64,000 bases of DNA, taken from a bacterium (GTDB taxonomy: Bacteria > Latescibacterota > Latescibacteria > Latescibacterales > Latescibacteraceae). Every line of letters begins with the position of its first letter. Position 1 is the first letter of the stretch. Where the stretch lies: NCBI GenBank assembly GCA_021372535.1, contig JAJFUH010000183.1, forward strand, positions 45,532-109,531, read 5' to 3'. A program made the position numbers and the translations under genes. Shown in pieces: positions 1 through 8,397 of this stretch. The notes below the pieces were generated by a model. That model did no database searches and had not been told where the DNA came from. It saw nothing but the letters and a program-made list of their open reading frames with translations.

Positions 1-254
1 AACATGAGCACTCGGGGTGATCGTTCCGCGAGCGTTTTAAAATAACGGACGGCCTCATCGTAACGGGCGGGCCTGTCGCCGTGTAAGAATCCGATAACTT
101 CCGCGGGCGTCGGGATTTCACTGGCATACCGGGCATCCGGAAAGAAGGGAGGTTTTCCTTCCTGAGCATGGATTATAGGGATAAAAAAGCCGGAAATTAA
201 ACATGCAGCGACCACAATCTTCACCAAAAAAACGCTATGCACAGTCAGACGCAT
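1..254 (-). CDS. Secreted M14-type zinc carboxypeptidase-like protein, N-terminal fragment
   Basis: Only the first 84 codons are in the window; the gene continues past base 1. It starts at ATG 254 with a GGGAGG ribosome site eight bases upstream. Residues 1-32 form a Sec signal peptide (basic start, hydrophobic core, cleavage near IHAQE). What follows (FFPDARYASEIPTPAEVIGF, then a GDRPARYDEAVRYFKTLAE stretch and SPRVLM) resembles the leader of large M14-family secreted peptidases, where a region about pages of folds and sequential substrates precedes the zinc domain. The metal-binding HxxE motif lies outside the window, so the activity is inferred from this leader alone. It is divergent from the etf operon. 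Confidence 0.6.
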   Translation of the reverse strand, partial: MRLTVHSVFLVKIVVAACLISGFFIPIIHAQEGKPPFFPDARYASEIPTPAEVIGFLHGDRPARYDEAVRYFKTLAERSPRVLM

Positions 255-663
255 ATAGAACCTCCCGTTCAGAAAGTCATGATATTCAGGAAAACCGCAT
301 AATCAATGTGTATAGAAATTAATGATAACGTGATATCGTCACGGACATCCTTTCGGATATGGAATAACCTGACAATAAACGAAAATAGTATACAGGACAT
401 GCGTGCACAACCTGTTATTTCTCTGAATTGATACTCTCACCGGCAGTTTCAAATGCCAAAGATACTCTTTTTCCTGGCCGAATACACTCCGTGTATGGAA
501 AAAATTTCCGGATTCTTTTTTCTCCGTGTCTCCGTGGTTAAATTCCATACTTTTTCAAAACCACTTGAACTTGCAAGACTAATAAAATATATTAAAAAAT
601 CTTATATCGCTCTTGTGATGAATATTCGTTTTTTTTCAATAATACAGCAACGAGGGGGGTTAC
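255..663. other. Intergenic region between divergent genes
   Basis: This 409-base stretch separates the M14-like gene (minus) from etfB (plus). I see no supported gene. It holds one copy of a dispersed repeat at 508-547 and AT-rich sequence at 560-650 where the etfB promoter must lie, but no well-spaced -35/-10 pair stands out. Confidence 0.5.
508..547. repeat. Dispersed intergenic repeat ('CTCCGTGTCTCCGTGGTT' type), copy 1
   Basis: The segment ccggatt-T-run-CTCCGTGTCTCCGTGGTT-aaattc recurs almost word for word at 58664-58711, where one extra CTCCGTGTC unit is present. Both copies are intergenic. No coding potential is claimed. Confidence 0.7.
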
Positions 664-1458
664 ATGCGGATAATCGTACCCATTAAGCAGGTCCCCGAAA
701 CGGGGAATGTCAAGATGGATGAAAAAACAGGAACCATGATCCGTGAAGGGGTCGAGAGTATCGTGAATCCGCTCGATCTCTACGCGATAGAATGCGCGCT
801 CCAGTTGAAAGAAGAGCACGGCGGAACGGTAAAGGTGCTTTCCATGGGCCCGCCTAAGGCTGAAAAAGCGATCAGGGAAGCGCTGTCGATGGGGTGTGAT
901 GATGGTATCCTTCTGACCGACAAGGCATTCGCTGGGTCCGATACATGGGCTACCTCGTATGTTCTCAGCGAGGCGGTCAGGACCATGGGTGATTATGACA
1001 TCATAATCGCCGGTATCAGGGCGACCGATGGAGATACCGGCCAGGTCGGACCCGAGATGGCTTCCATGCTCGACCTCCCCCTTGCAACATTCGTAAGCAG
1101 AATCGTTTCGATTGACAGCAGCTCGGTGACTGTTGAACGGCTGATCGAGGGCGGGTACGAAACGCTCAGGCTTCCTTTGCCCTGCCTGTTGACTGTTGTC
1201 AAGGAAATAAGCTCGCCACGGCTTCCGACACTGCGCGGCAAACAGGCCGCCCGTACAAAGGAGATCGTTCCGAAAGGCAGGAACGACCTTACGGTCGAGG
1301 GCGCAAAACTCGGCCTCGATGGGTCTCCGACACGGGTGGTGAAAATCATGAAACCCAAAGTCACCAGAAACGGAATCATGATTGACATAAAAAAGACTGG
1401 CGTGAAAAAAGCTGTTGATGAACTTATACAATTTCTCGCAGCGAAAGACTTTGTATAA
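664..1458 (+). CDS. etfB: Electron transfer flavoprotein subunit beta
   Basis: EtfB forms a heterodimer with EtfA and passes electrons from flavin dehydrogenases. The 264-residue length is normal. Visible family signatures are IIVPIKQVP at the N-terminus, NPLDLYAIECALQL (35-48), SMGPPKAEKAIREALSMGCD (60-79) and DGDTGQVGP (122-130). The SMGPP and DGDTxQVGP motifs are those of the group that binds a second FAD and is associated with electron bifurcation, rather than the AMP-binding mitochondrial type; this is inference from motif resemblance. The start ATG 664 has a purine-rich GAGGGGGG site. It is the first gene of etfB-etfA-glcD, with 15 bases to etfA. Confidence 0.93.
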   Translation: MRIIVPIKQVPETGNVKMDEKTGTMIREGVESIVNPLDLYAIECALQLKEEHGGTVKVLSMGPPKAEKAIREALSMGCDDGILLTDKAFAGSDTWATSYVLSEAVRTMGDYDIIIAGIRATDGDTGQVGPEMASMLDLPLATFVSRIVSIDSSSVTVERLIEGGYETLRLPLPCLLTVVKEISSPRLPTLRGKQAARTKEIVPKGRNDLTVEGAKLGLDGSPTRVVKIMKPKVTRNGIMIDIKKTGVKKAVDELIQFLAAKDFV

Positions 1459-1473
1459 CAGGAGGTTAATTCG

Positions 1474-2478
1474 TTGGCTCAAGAGGTCTGGACATTTGCC
1501 GAACAGGATGAGGGGCGTATCGAGTCCATCTCATTTGAACTCCTGACACGGGGAAGGGCGCTTGCGGATAAACTGGGCACGAAGCTTGCTTCGGTCGTTC
1601 TGGGTTCTTCCGTCGATCCCGGTGGTATACAGGAGTTGTTCGAGCGAGGCGCTGATAAAGTATATCTGGCTGAAAATACTAAGCTTGCACACTATCTTAA
1701 CGATCTTTATGCGAATGTGCTCTCGCATCTGATCAAAACATATGAACCGGAAATCTTTCTCGCCGGGGCAACGACGACGGGGCGGAGCGTCATGCCCTAT
1801 GTGGCCGCCAAGACCACAACCGGTCTCACCGCCGACTGTACGGAGCTCGATATCGAGGAGGGCACGGGAAATCTCCTCCAGACACGACCGGCTATCGGCG
1901 GCAATATCATGGCGACCATTAAAACACCGAACCACCGTCCCCAGATGGCGACCGTCCGTCCGCGCTCCACACCCATTCCGCCGTTTGTAAAAGGCAGAAC
2001 CGGTGAAATCGTACGGGTACCAATTCCCGATGAGATTCTGAAAGGCCGCGAGGAGCGTCTCGGTTTCCGTCCCATGGAAGGCGGGGAGATCAATATCGAG
2101 GAAGCCGACAGGGTCGTTTCGGGAGGCCGCGGATTTAAAAAGGGCGAGAACTTCAAAATGCTCTATGATCTCGCACACAGGCTCGATGCGGCTGTCGGTG
2201 CGAGCAGGGATGCAATCGACCGCGGCTGGGCGGAATATCCCCATCAGGTGGGATTGAGCGGTAAAACGGTCGTTCCGAAGCTCTATATGGCTTTCGGTAT
2301 TTCCGGCGCCATTCAGCATCTTGCAGGGATGAAAACCTCGGAAACGATCGTTGCGGTCAATACCGATCCCGATGCCCAGATTTTCCAGGTTGCTGATTTC
2401 GGAATCGTGGGTGATCTGTTCGAGATCATTCCGGAACTCATCAAGGAACTTGACAGGCGGAAAGCTGAAAAGGAATAG
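1474..2478 (+). CDS. etfA: Electron transfer flavoprotein subunit alpha
   Basis: EtfA supplies the C-terminal FAD-binding domain of the Etf heterodimer. The start is TTG 1474, chosen because a strong AGGAGG site lies seven bases upstream and the N-terminus (QEVWTFAEQDEGRIESISFE) aligns with the family start. The FAD domain spans roughly residues 200-325 and shows VSGGRGFK, VGASRDAIDRGW, GLSGKTVVPKLYMAFGISG and VNTDPDAQIFQVADFGIVGD. At 334 residues there is no room for the extra N-terminal ferredoxin domain that some bifurcating EtfA proteins carry. The stop lies four bases before the start of the downstream oxidoreductase, consistent with coupled translation. Confidence 0.93.
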   Translation: MAQEVWTFAEQDEGRIESISFELLTRGRALADKLGTKLASVVLGSSVDPGGIQELFERGADKVYLAENTKLAHYLNDLYANVLSHLIKTYEPEIFLAGATTTGRSVMPYVAAKTTTGLTADCTELDIEEGTGNLLQTRPAIGGNIMATIKTPNHRPQMATVRPRSTPIPPFVKGRTGEIVRVPIPDEILKGREERLGFRPMEGGEINIEEADRVVSGGRGFKKGENFKMLYDLAHRLDAAVGASRDAIDRGWAEYPHQVGLSGKTVVPKLYMAFGISGAIQHLAGMKTSETIVAVNTDPDAQIFQVADFGIVGDLFEIIPELIKELDRRKAEKE

Positions 2479-2482
2479 AGAT

Positions 2483-3907
2483 ATGAATGCTGTTCGATAT
2501 GGTAAGATTGATCAGGAAATTATCCGGAAATTGAAGGATATCGTCGGTGAGCAGTATGTGGTCACCGACGCTGAGAAGATGGAGCCCTATTCTCACGATG
2601 AGGTGGCCGACACGGAATATGCCCACATGCCCGATGTGGTTGTGAAGCCGCGAACCGCCGAGGAAATCGCCGCCATGGTCAGGCTGGCGAACGAGAAGCT
2701 GATACCGATCACTCCGCGCGGTGCTGGCAGCGGACTTTCGGGCGGTGCGGTGCCCATTTGCGGCGGCATTCTCCTGTCGGTAGAGCGTATGAACCAGATT
2801 CTCGAAATCGACACCGAAAATATGATGGTGGTTGTCGAGCCCGGTGTCGTCACCAACGAGATTAACGAGAAGCTCAAGGATTACGGGCTTTTCTTCGCCG
2901 GATATCCCATGAGCCTCGAAACATGCTATGTCGGCGGCAATGTCGCTGAAAACGCCGGCGGCGGCAAGGCGGTGAAGTACGGTGTCACGGAACGGTACAT
3001 CATGGGGCTCGAGTTTGTCACCCCTACGGGCGAGATTGTAAAAGCCGGAGGGAAGATCATCAAGGATGTGACCGGATACAATATCCGCATGCTCATGGTC
3101 GGCTCGGAAGGAACGCTCGGTATAATCACCAAGGTTATCATCAAGCTCCTGCCGGTCCCCAAGGCGCAGGTCGATCTCCTCGCGCTGTTTCCCGATGTAC
3201 AGACAGCGATTTCGGTCGTCCCGAAGATCATGACGCAGGGCGGTGTCATTCCAACCGCCATCGAGTTCATGGATCAGCTTTCGGTTCACACCTCGTGCGG
3301 GTACCTCAATGAATCCATTCCCTACCAGAAAGCGGGCGCCATGCTGCTCATTACGGTGGATGGCAGCGACGAGCAGATTGTCGAGCGCGATTATGATACC
3401 ATCGGTAATCTCTGCATGGACAACGGCGCTATCGAGGTCTATGTCGCGGACAACTACACCACCTCGGAACGGCTGTGGAGCGTGCGGCGCAATATCGCCG
3501 AAGCGTTCAAGGTAGTCAGCCCGCATCAGAGTCTCGAGGATATCGTAGTACCGACCGCGCAGATACCTGACCTCATGCCGGAGATAGCCAGGATTTCAAA
3601 AAAGTACAACATGCAGATTCCATGCTACGGACACGCCGGGGACGGTAACCTGCATGCGACACCCATCAAGAATCCCGCCGATTCGATGGATGAATGGCAT
3701 CGTAAACTTCCACTGGCGCTCGAGGAGCTCTACACTGCGACGCTCAAGCTCGGCGGTACCCTGAGCGGGGAGCACGGCATCGGCCATAAACGCAAGAAGT
3801 ACATGCACATCGTCAAGTCGGATGCGGAGCTCGAATTCATGCGGCGCATCAAGCGGGCGGTCGATCCGAACAACATCATGAATCCGGGAAAGATTTTTGA
3901 TGTATGA
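2483..3907 (+). CDS. glcD: FAD-linked 2-hydroxyacid (glycolate/D-lactate) dehydrogenase, GlcD family
   Basis: This FAD enzyme oxidises 2-hydroxyacids such as glycolate or lactate to 2-oxoacids. The ATG 2483 start (474 residues, GGAAT upstream) is preferred to the longer in-frame extension, which would lie inside etfA. The FAD_binding_4 domain shows PRGAGSGLSGGAVP (about 77-90), GGNVAENAGGGKAVKYG and DVTGYNIRMLMVGSEGTLGI; the C-terminal FAD-oxidase domain shows YGHAGDGNLHATP, GEHGIGHKRKKYM and DPNNIMNPGKIF. The order etfB-etfA-glcD is that of the electron-confurcating lactate dehydrogenase operon (lctBCD) of acetogens, so Etf is the likely electron acceptor. No Fe-S partner (GlcF) is adjacent. 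Confidence 0.9.
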   Translation: MNAVRYGKIDQEIIRKLKDIVGEQYVVTDAEKMEPYSHDEVADTEYAHMPDVVVKPRTAEEIAAMVRLANEKLIPITPRGAGSGLSGGAVPICGGILLSVERMNQILEIDTENMMVVVEPGVVTNEINEKLKDYGLFFAGYPMSLETCYVGGNVAENAGGGKAVKYGVTERYIMGLEFVTPTGEIVKAGGKIIKDVTGYNIRMLMVGSEGTLGIITKVIIKLLPVPKAQVDLLALFPDVQTAISVVPKIMTQGGVIPTAIEFMDQLSVHTSCGYLNESIPYQKAGAMLLITVDGSDEQIVERDYDTIGNLCMDNGAIEVYVADNYTTSERLWSVRRNIAEAFKVVSPHQSLEDIVVPTAQIPDLMPEIARISKKYNMQIPCYGHAGDGNLHATPIKNPADSMDEWHRKLPLALEELYTATLKLGGTLSGEHGIGHKRKKYMHIVKSDAELEFMRRIKRAVDPNNIMNPGKIFDV

Positions 3908-3941
3908 GTCATTGACGGCACGTATTGCACAATCTCCGGGG

Positions 3942-3972
3942 GGGCGGTTAACTGTATGCCGCCCTCTTTGTT
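3942..3972 (+). terminator. Rho-independent terminator after the etf-glcD operon
   Basis: A GGGCGG/CCGCCC stem (3942-3947 with 3959-3964) encloses an 11-base loop and is followed by TCTTTGTT. It lies 34 bases after the glcD stop. Confidence 0.7.
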
Positions 3973-4075
3973 ATGAATCTGCGGGTTTTACAGACGTATT
4001 CAAGCGATACTGCCGACATCTGTCGTATGAATAAATCTGTTTTACCAGATATTATTAGCCTGGATTATCTATGAG

Positions 4076-4222
4076 AATATTTCACCACAAAACACAAATT
4101 GATATAATAGATTATTTATACTATCTTTTGAAATTGCCGATAGATCACATCTGAAAAGAATAAAACAATAAATCCGCGAACATCCGCATTCCGTTAAATA
4201 TTTGCGAACAGGACGGATTAAC
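4076..4222 (+). repeat. Two-part dispersed intergenic repeat, copy A
   Basis: The left half (tttcACCACAAAACACAAAT then AT-rich sequence ending TTATTTATACTAT) and the right half (aATCCGCGaacATCCGCattccgtt, then a gacggatta tail) match the same two-part layout at 16797-17012, 36309-36477 (inverted), 61852-61995 (inverted) and, truncated, 41327-41440. It fills the gap between glcD and the aldolase gene; no gene is seen in 3908-4298. Confidence 0.65.
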
Positions 4223-4298
4223 ATCAATGGTTATTTATTAAAATATACAGTTACCGGTGCGTATTTCATTTTAAATCCGTTAATCCCATGAGGTTGCC

Positions 4299-5060
4299 AT
4301 GCCGAATGAAACGTTTCTGGACAAGCTGCGGAGAAAAGACACCCTTATCGGAACAGCGCTTACGCTGTCTTCACCCGAGGTTGCTGAAATACTGTCTGAT
4401 TCAGGTTTTGACTGGCTTTTTCTCGATACTGAGCACACTACTCTCGATGTTGATGATATTCAGGTAATTCTCGGCGTGGTTCATGGACCCTGCCATTGCA
4501 TTGTTCGTGCTCCCGCGAATGATGAGGTCTGGATAAAAAAACTGCTCGATACGGGGGTCGAAGGCATCATTATTCCGCTGGTAAACACAGCCGAGGAAGC
4601 GCGAAAGGTAATCAGGCTGTGCAAGTATCCCCCTCTGGGAGCGCGGAGCGTGGGAATGTCCAGGGCTCAGAAATATGGAATGAATTTCGCTGAATATGTC
4701 GCGCATGCCAATGAGCGTGTAGCGGTAATTATACAGATCGAGCATAAAGATGCTGTTGAAAATATCGATTCGATTCTTGCTGTTCCGGGAATCGATGCTG
4801 TTTTTGTGGGACCGTATGATTTGTCGGGGAGCATGGGGAAAATCGGAAAAGTCAGGGATCAGGAAGTTCTGAGCGCAATCAACAGGGTCAGGGAAGCGTG
4901 TTCGAAATCAGGGATGCCCATCGGTATTTTCGGATTCGATACTGAAGCAGCAAAAGAGTATATCAAACAGGGCTTTACACTGGTTACCGTGGGTATGGAT
5001 ACCGTTTATCTCTGGAAATCGGCTCATGCGGTTATTGATGCGCTCCGTGGTTCGAAATGA
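4299..5060 (+). CDS. HpcH/HpaI family class II aldolase
   Basis: Members are metal-dependent pyruvate aldolases that cleave 2-keto-3-deoxy sugar acids or 2,4-dihydroxyhept-2-enedioate. The 253-residue length is typical. The motifs are all present: FLDTEHTTLD (41-50, catalytic His46), IVRAP (68-72), GVEGIIIPLVNTAEEA (86-101), GARSVG (114-119), QIEHKDA with metal-binding Glu148, and VFVGPYDLSGSMG with metal-binding Asp174. The start ATG 4299 has an AGG site. The substrate cannot be fixed from sequence; 2-keto-3-deoxy-L-rhamnonate aldolase is one option, which would fit the rhamnosidase-like gene at 28174-31236, but that link is speculative. It stands alone between two long gaps. Confidence 0.9.
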   Translation: MPNETFLDKLRRKDTLIGTALTLSSPEVAEILSDSGFDWLFLDTEHTTLDVDDIQVILGVVHGPCHCIVRAPANDEVWIKKLLDTGVEGIIIPLVNTAEEARKVIRLCKYPPLGARSVGMSRAQKYGMNFAEYVAHANERVAVIIQIEHKDAVENIDSILAVPGIDAVFVGPYDLSGSMGKIGKVRDQEVLSAINRVREACSKSGMPIGIFGFDTEAAKEYIKQGFTLVTVGMDTVYLWKSAHAVIDALRGSK

Positions 5061-5104
5061 AAGTAAGGTAGATAAAATAAATTACAGAATTCCTGGAATA
5101 TCGC

Positions 5105-6088
5105 ATGAATGGCAACAAATCATGTAAGATAAGGGATATCCGGTTTTGGTCGGTTTTACGGAAGACAGGGTATGATATTCTATTAATCTCTCTTCTCATG
5201 ATGTGGATACCCTCGGAATGTCGCTGTGAGACCGGAACTGTTTCGTCACCCCATATCGTCGTACAGTATGAGGACATCGGGGAAAGGTATGCACGGCTCG
5301 TTTCAGAGTCCGCCGAACAGAGTTTCCGGGTCATTACCGCCGAGCTCGGACATGTGCCTGAAAAACCCTTAACGATAATCCTCACCGGCACCGACGAGGA
5401 ATTCAGTAAAGCAACCGAGGGAGTGCTTCCAGACTGGAGCGCGGCGGCTGCCATGCCGGGAAACAGAATCGTTGTATCCCCTCTGCCCGGTCTGAAAATG
5501 GAAATCGAGCGGATTCTCGCCCATGAAATTGTCCATTGTGTCATTTATGATGCCGCCGGAGGAACGTTCGTACCGCGCTGGTTTCACGAGGGTTGTGCCG
5601 AGGCCTTGTCGGGCGAATGGGGAATCCGCGGCAGGCTCTATATGGTATGGAAGGTTTCTCGCGGTGAGCTCATGTCATTCCGGGATATCGAAGATGTGTT
5701 TTCGGCACGCGGGGCCGATGTTACCCTTGCTTATGATCAGTCGCTCCTGGCGGTGAATCGCCTGGGAACACTGCGTGGTCCTTCCGTTGTGCCGCTGATA
5801 CTCGGAAACCTGTCGCGGGGATATGAATTTGACCGTGCATTTTTCGAGGCTTCCGGTTTAACGACCGCGGAATTTGAGCGTGATTATCTGGATTCTGTCC
5901 GCAGGGCATATGGCAAACGGATGCTTCTCACATATATACCCGGCACATGGACGATCATACTGCTCTTGTCTTTTTTTGTATACATTATCAAGCGAAGGCG
6001 GAATAAACGTCTCATGAGCCAGTGGGAGGTTGTCGATGCCGCCGAGAACATCATACGGTTCAGGCCCGGACCGCCATCCGAAGAGTAA
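5105..6088 (+). CDS. Membrane-anchored zinc metallopeptidase, peptidase-MA-like (gluzincin)
   Basis: A 327-residue protein with a hydrophobic segment near residues 23-36 (signal or anchor), a large outside domain and a C-terminal membrane helix (about 280-297) followed by a basic KRRRNKR tail. The zinc motif is HEIVH (His140, Glu141, His144), preceded by ERILA; the third ligand is probably Glu162 in WFHEGCAEALSG. This HExxH...HEGxAE pattern is that of the peptidase MA-like family. Substrates are unknown. It starts 44 bases after the aldolase with only a weak GGAA site, so whether the two are one operon is open. Confidence 0.75.
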   Translation: MNGNKSCKIRDIRFWSVLRKTGYDILLISLLMMWIPSECRCETGTVSSPHIVVQYEDIGERYARLVSESAEQSFRVITAELGHVPEKPLTIILTGTDEEFSKATEGVLPDWSAAAAMPGNRIVVSPLPGLKMEIERILAHEIVHCVIYDAAGGTFVPRWFHEGCAEALSGEWGIRGRLYMVWKVSRGELMSFRDIEDVFSARGADVTLAYDQSLLAVNRLGTLRGPSVVPLILGNLSRGYEFDRAFFEASGLTTAEFERDYLDSVRRAYGKRMLLTYIPGTWTIILLLSFFVYIIKRRRNKRLMSQWEVVDAAENIIRFRPGPPSEE

Positions 6089-6172
6089 CAGGAACAGCTC
6101 TTGTTTTTGATAAAATTCAAGAAGCTGCGAATTTACGTGGATTTGTATTTTTCCTGTTGATAATCAAAGTCC

Positions 6173-6212
6173 TTGACATTATTATGATAAATACTATATT
6201 TTTCTATAGTAT
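6173..6212 (+). promoter_or_regulatory. Sigma70-like promoter with overlapping inverted repeat
   Basis: TTGACA (6173-6178), a 16-base spacer and TATATT (6195-6200) form a near-consensus promoter for the acyltransferase gene. A perfect inverted repeat ATACTATA-N6-TATAGTAT (6191-6212) covers the -10 box and start site, so it could be an operator or simply an AT-rich hairpin. Confidence 0.65.
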
Positions 6213-6257
6213 GCGGTTGAATGAAACCGCTGATATCAGTATTTGTGGAGAAAAGGA

Positions 6258-7151
6258 TTGAAAAAGAGGGGTATCGTCAGGACATTCATGCACCGTATCG
6301 AGTATATTTCGCTCGTAATGGCCGGTGCTGTGTTGAGGACGATACCGACAGCCTGGGTATATGTATTTGTGCGGATTCTTGGGTTCTGGGCTTTCCATGT
6401 GTTCAGAATTCGCCGTAATGTCACCATGGACAATCTCAGGAATGCTCTGGGCGGGGAATTAACCGAACGAAAGCTGGAAGAGATAGCACGCCGGTCATAT
6501 GAGCATATCGGAATAACATTCATCGAGCTGCTCCTCGCCCCGAAGCTGGCAGGCCGGATTCTTTCGATAGTCGATATGTCTGATGCCGATGAGGCTCACC
6601 GGGTATTCATGCAAGGTCGTGGAATTATCATGACCACCGGTCATTTCGGCAGCTGGGAACTGAATGGTGCGTCGGTTGTGGCTGCGGGTATTCCGGTGAC
6701 TGTTGTGGCAAAATCCCAGTCCAATCCGTTTGTGGACACGTTGATAACACGGTATCGTGAATTGTTCGGCCTGAGGATTGTAAACCTCGGTGCACCGATT
6801 AAACATATCGTCCGGGCTTTGAGAGAAGGAGGCGCTGTCGGGCTTATTTCCGATCAGGATGTCGGCAGAAAAGGCGTATATGTGGATTTTTTCGGAAGGA
6901 AAGCTTCGACTCCTCAGGGGCCGGCGCAGCTTTCGCTGAAATATAACACTCCTCTGATGGTGATTATGACGGTCAGAACACGCCCGGGCCGTTATAAGTC
7001 TTATTTCCGTGAAGTCGATATTTACCCCGGTGATACGGTGGAATCGCTCACGCAGCGGTATACGAAAGTAATGGAGGATGTTATACGGCTTTATCCAGAG
7101 CAGTATTTCTGGATGCACCGCCGCTGGAAATCGTCACCTCAGGAAGATTGA
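6258..7151 (+). CDS. LpxL/HtrB-family lysophospholipid/lipid A acyltransferase
   Basis: These inner-membrane enzymes add a secondary acyl chain to lipid A precursors. Hallmarks are the TTGHFGSWEL motif with the catalytic His129-x4-Glu134 pair, SDQDVGRKGVYVDFFGR, STPQGPAQLSLKY and the C-terminal YFWMHRRWKS. An N-terminal membrane helix covers about residues 15-45. The start is uncertain: TTG 6258 has a GGAG site seven bases upstream; ATG 6288 (starting MHRIEYISLV) has AGGA five bases upstream. Both give a complete domain of 287-297 residues. The gene has its own promoter (6173-6200). It is the best evidence in the window for an LPS-like outer leaflet. Confidence 0.88.
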   Translation: MKKRGIVRTFMHRIEYISLVMAGAVLRTIPTAWVYVFVRILGFWAFHVFRIRRNVTMDNLRNALGGELTERKLEEIARRSYEHIGITFIELLLAPKLAGRILSIVDMSDADEAHRVFMQGRGIIMTTGHFGSWELNGASVVAAGIPVTVVAKSQSNPFVDTLITRYRELFGLRIVNLGAPIKHIVRALREGGAVGLISDQDVGRKGVYVDFFGRKASTPQGPAQLSLKYNTPLMVIMTVRTRPGRYKSYFREVDIYPGDTVESLTQRYTKVMEDVIRLYPEQYFWMHRRWKSSPQED

Positions 7152-7245
7152 AAGTATAAAATACTCGGTACTCTGAAAGATATAATAATATTGTTGTTCA
7201 ATTAATTCATAAAACTCATATTGTTACTGATTAATCGGTTTTGTG

Positions 7246-7270
7246 TCATTCCCGTGAAAACGGGAATCCA
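7246..7270. repeat. Short hairpin repeat (GTCATTCCCG...CGGGAATCC type)
   Basis: ATTCCCG (7248-7254) and CGGGAAT (7261-7267) form a stem with a six-base loop. The same stem-loop with matching flanks occurs inverted near 56757-56792. This is a hairpin type common between genes in many bacterial genomes; the surrounding 7152-7391 gap holds no gene. Confidence 0.6.
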
Positions 7271-7391
7271 TTAAGTATTAACCACGGCAAAAAGGGTAGT
7301 TTTGATCGGTATATCATTGAAAACCATACCGGATTATAGCAGTATTTTGATAAACCCGGGAACTTTTTATCAGTAAGATAGTGAAATTGCT

Positions 7392-7976
7392 ATGATAATC
7401 GGACTGACCGGATGTCCCGGTTCAGGGAAATCGTTTCTTGCCAGTGAGTTTGAAAAACACGGATGGATTGTTGTTGATGCCGATAAAATCGGCCGTGAGA
7501 TAGTTGAAAACGATCAGGAGATTCTGGGAAAGCTGGCACATGTTTTTGGCAGCGATATAATCGGTCCCGATGGAAGACTTCAGAGACGGGTACTTGCCAA
7601 ACGTGCTTTTTCCGGCCCTGAACAGACACGCAAGCTCAATCAGATTGTCCATCCGCTTCTTATACTGAAGATTAAAGAGCATGTTCTCGCGTTGCGATCC
7701 TCCGGGCGCGATGCTGTCGTGGACTGTGCTCTTATTTTCGAATGGGGAATCGGGAATATATTCGATAAAGTTGTTTGTGTTGCTGCCGATGAAGATATAA
7801 GAAGAAAACGGTTAATCCGGCGGGACGGTCGTACTTCGTTGGAAATTGATGATCTCTTTGCTGCTCAGCTTTCGGAGGAAGAAAAGATCAGAAGAGCCGA
7901 TATCGTGGTACAAAACAACGGTTCTGATGATTCTTTACCTGATTTTGGGGGAATACTGACTCACATACATAAATGA
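7392..7976 (+). CDS. coaE: Dephospho-CoA kinase
   Basis: CoaE performs the last step of coenzyme A synthesis, phosphorylating the 3'-hydroxyl of dephospho-CoA with ATP. The 194-residue length is normal. The P-loop GCPGSGKS is at residues 7-14, followed by VDADKIGREI, the LxxIVHPLL region and ALIFEWG, then VCVAADEDIRRKRLIRRDG in the lid/adenine region. The start ATG is clear. The receiver gene begins 16 bases downstream. Confidence 0.93.
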   Translation: MIIGLTGCPGSGKSFLASEFEKHGWIVVDADKIGREIVENDQEILGKLAHVFGSDIIGPDGRLQRRVLAKRAFSGPEQTRKLNQIVHPLLILKIKEHVLALRSSGRDAVVDCALIFEWGIGNIFDKVVCVAADEDIRRKRLIRRDGRTSLEIDDLFAAQLSEEEKIRRADIVVQNNGSDDSLPDFGGILTHIHK

Positions 7977-7992
7977 TGTATAGAGGCTTGAA

Positions 7993-8397
7993 ATGGAAAG
8001 TGATTCTTTGGTAAAGGGAGCTTTTAAAATTCTTGTTGTGGACGATGAAGAAACAATCAGGGATGTTCTGGTTGATTTTCTCGATAGCGAGGGATATACT
8101 GTCAAAACCGCCGACAGCGGGGTTACCGCTTTACCAATAGTTGACGATTTCGAGCCCCACGTGGTATTGCTCGACATTCGCATGCCCGATATGGACGGTC
8201 TCCAGTGCCTTCGCTCTATTAAGGACATGAATACCCGGATTCAGGTAGTGATGATGTCAGGATTTGCTACAGAGCACATTGCCCAGAAATCCCTTGAAAT
8301 CGGGGCATTTGATTACATAAACAAACCATTGTGTTTCAATCACCTCAAGAACGTTTTACAGTTCATTAAAATCACGAAATTTGTGGAGTATCTGTGA
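7993..8397 (+). CDS. Single-domain response regulator (CheY-like receiver)
   Basis: A 134-residue receiver with no output domain. The acidic pocket is Asp17-Asp18 (VVDDEE), the phospho-acceptor is Asp61 in LLDIRMPDMDG, with Ser89 (MMSG) and Lys111 (INKPL) completing the switch set. Its stop overlaps the GTG start of the polysaccharide export gene by four bases, so it is translationally coupled to the capsule genes and may control their assembly by protein contact rather than by DNA binding. The partner kinase is not in the immediate neighbourhood. Confidence 0.9.
   Translation: MESDSLVKGAFKILVVDDEETIRDVLVDFLDSEGYTVKTADSGVTALPIVDDFEPHVVLLDIRMPDMDGLQCLRSIKDMNTRIQVVMMSGFATEHIAQKSLEIGAFDYINKPLCFNHLKNVLQFIKITKFVEYL

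Noticed and set aside
592..1482. A 296-codon minus-strand frame opposite etfB, and similar long frames opposite relA, uvrA and the transglutaminase-like genes
   Set aside because: They are antisense shadows of strong genes: their translations are rich in His/Arg/Ser, match no family and lack ribosome sites.
2351..2482. A 44-codon upstream extension of the glcD frame inside etfA
   Set aside because: It lacks a ribosome site, is in a different frame within a clear gene, and family members start near the ATG at 2483.
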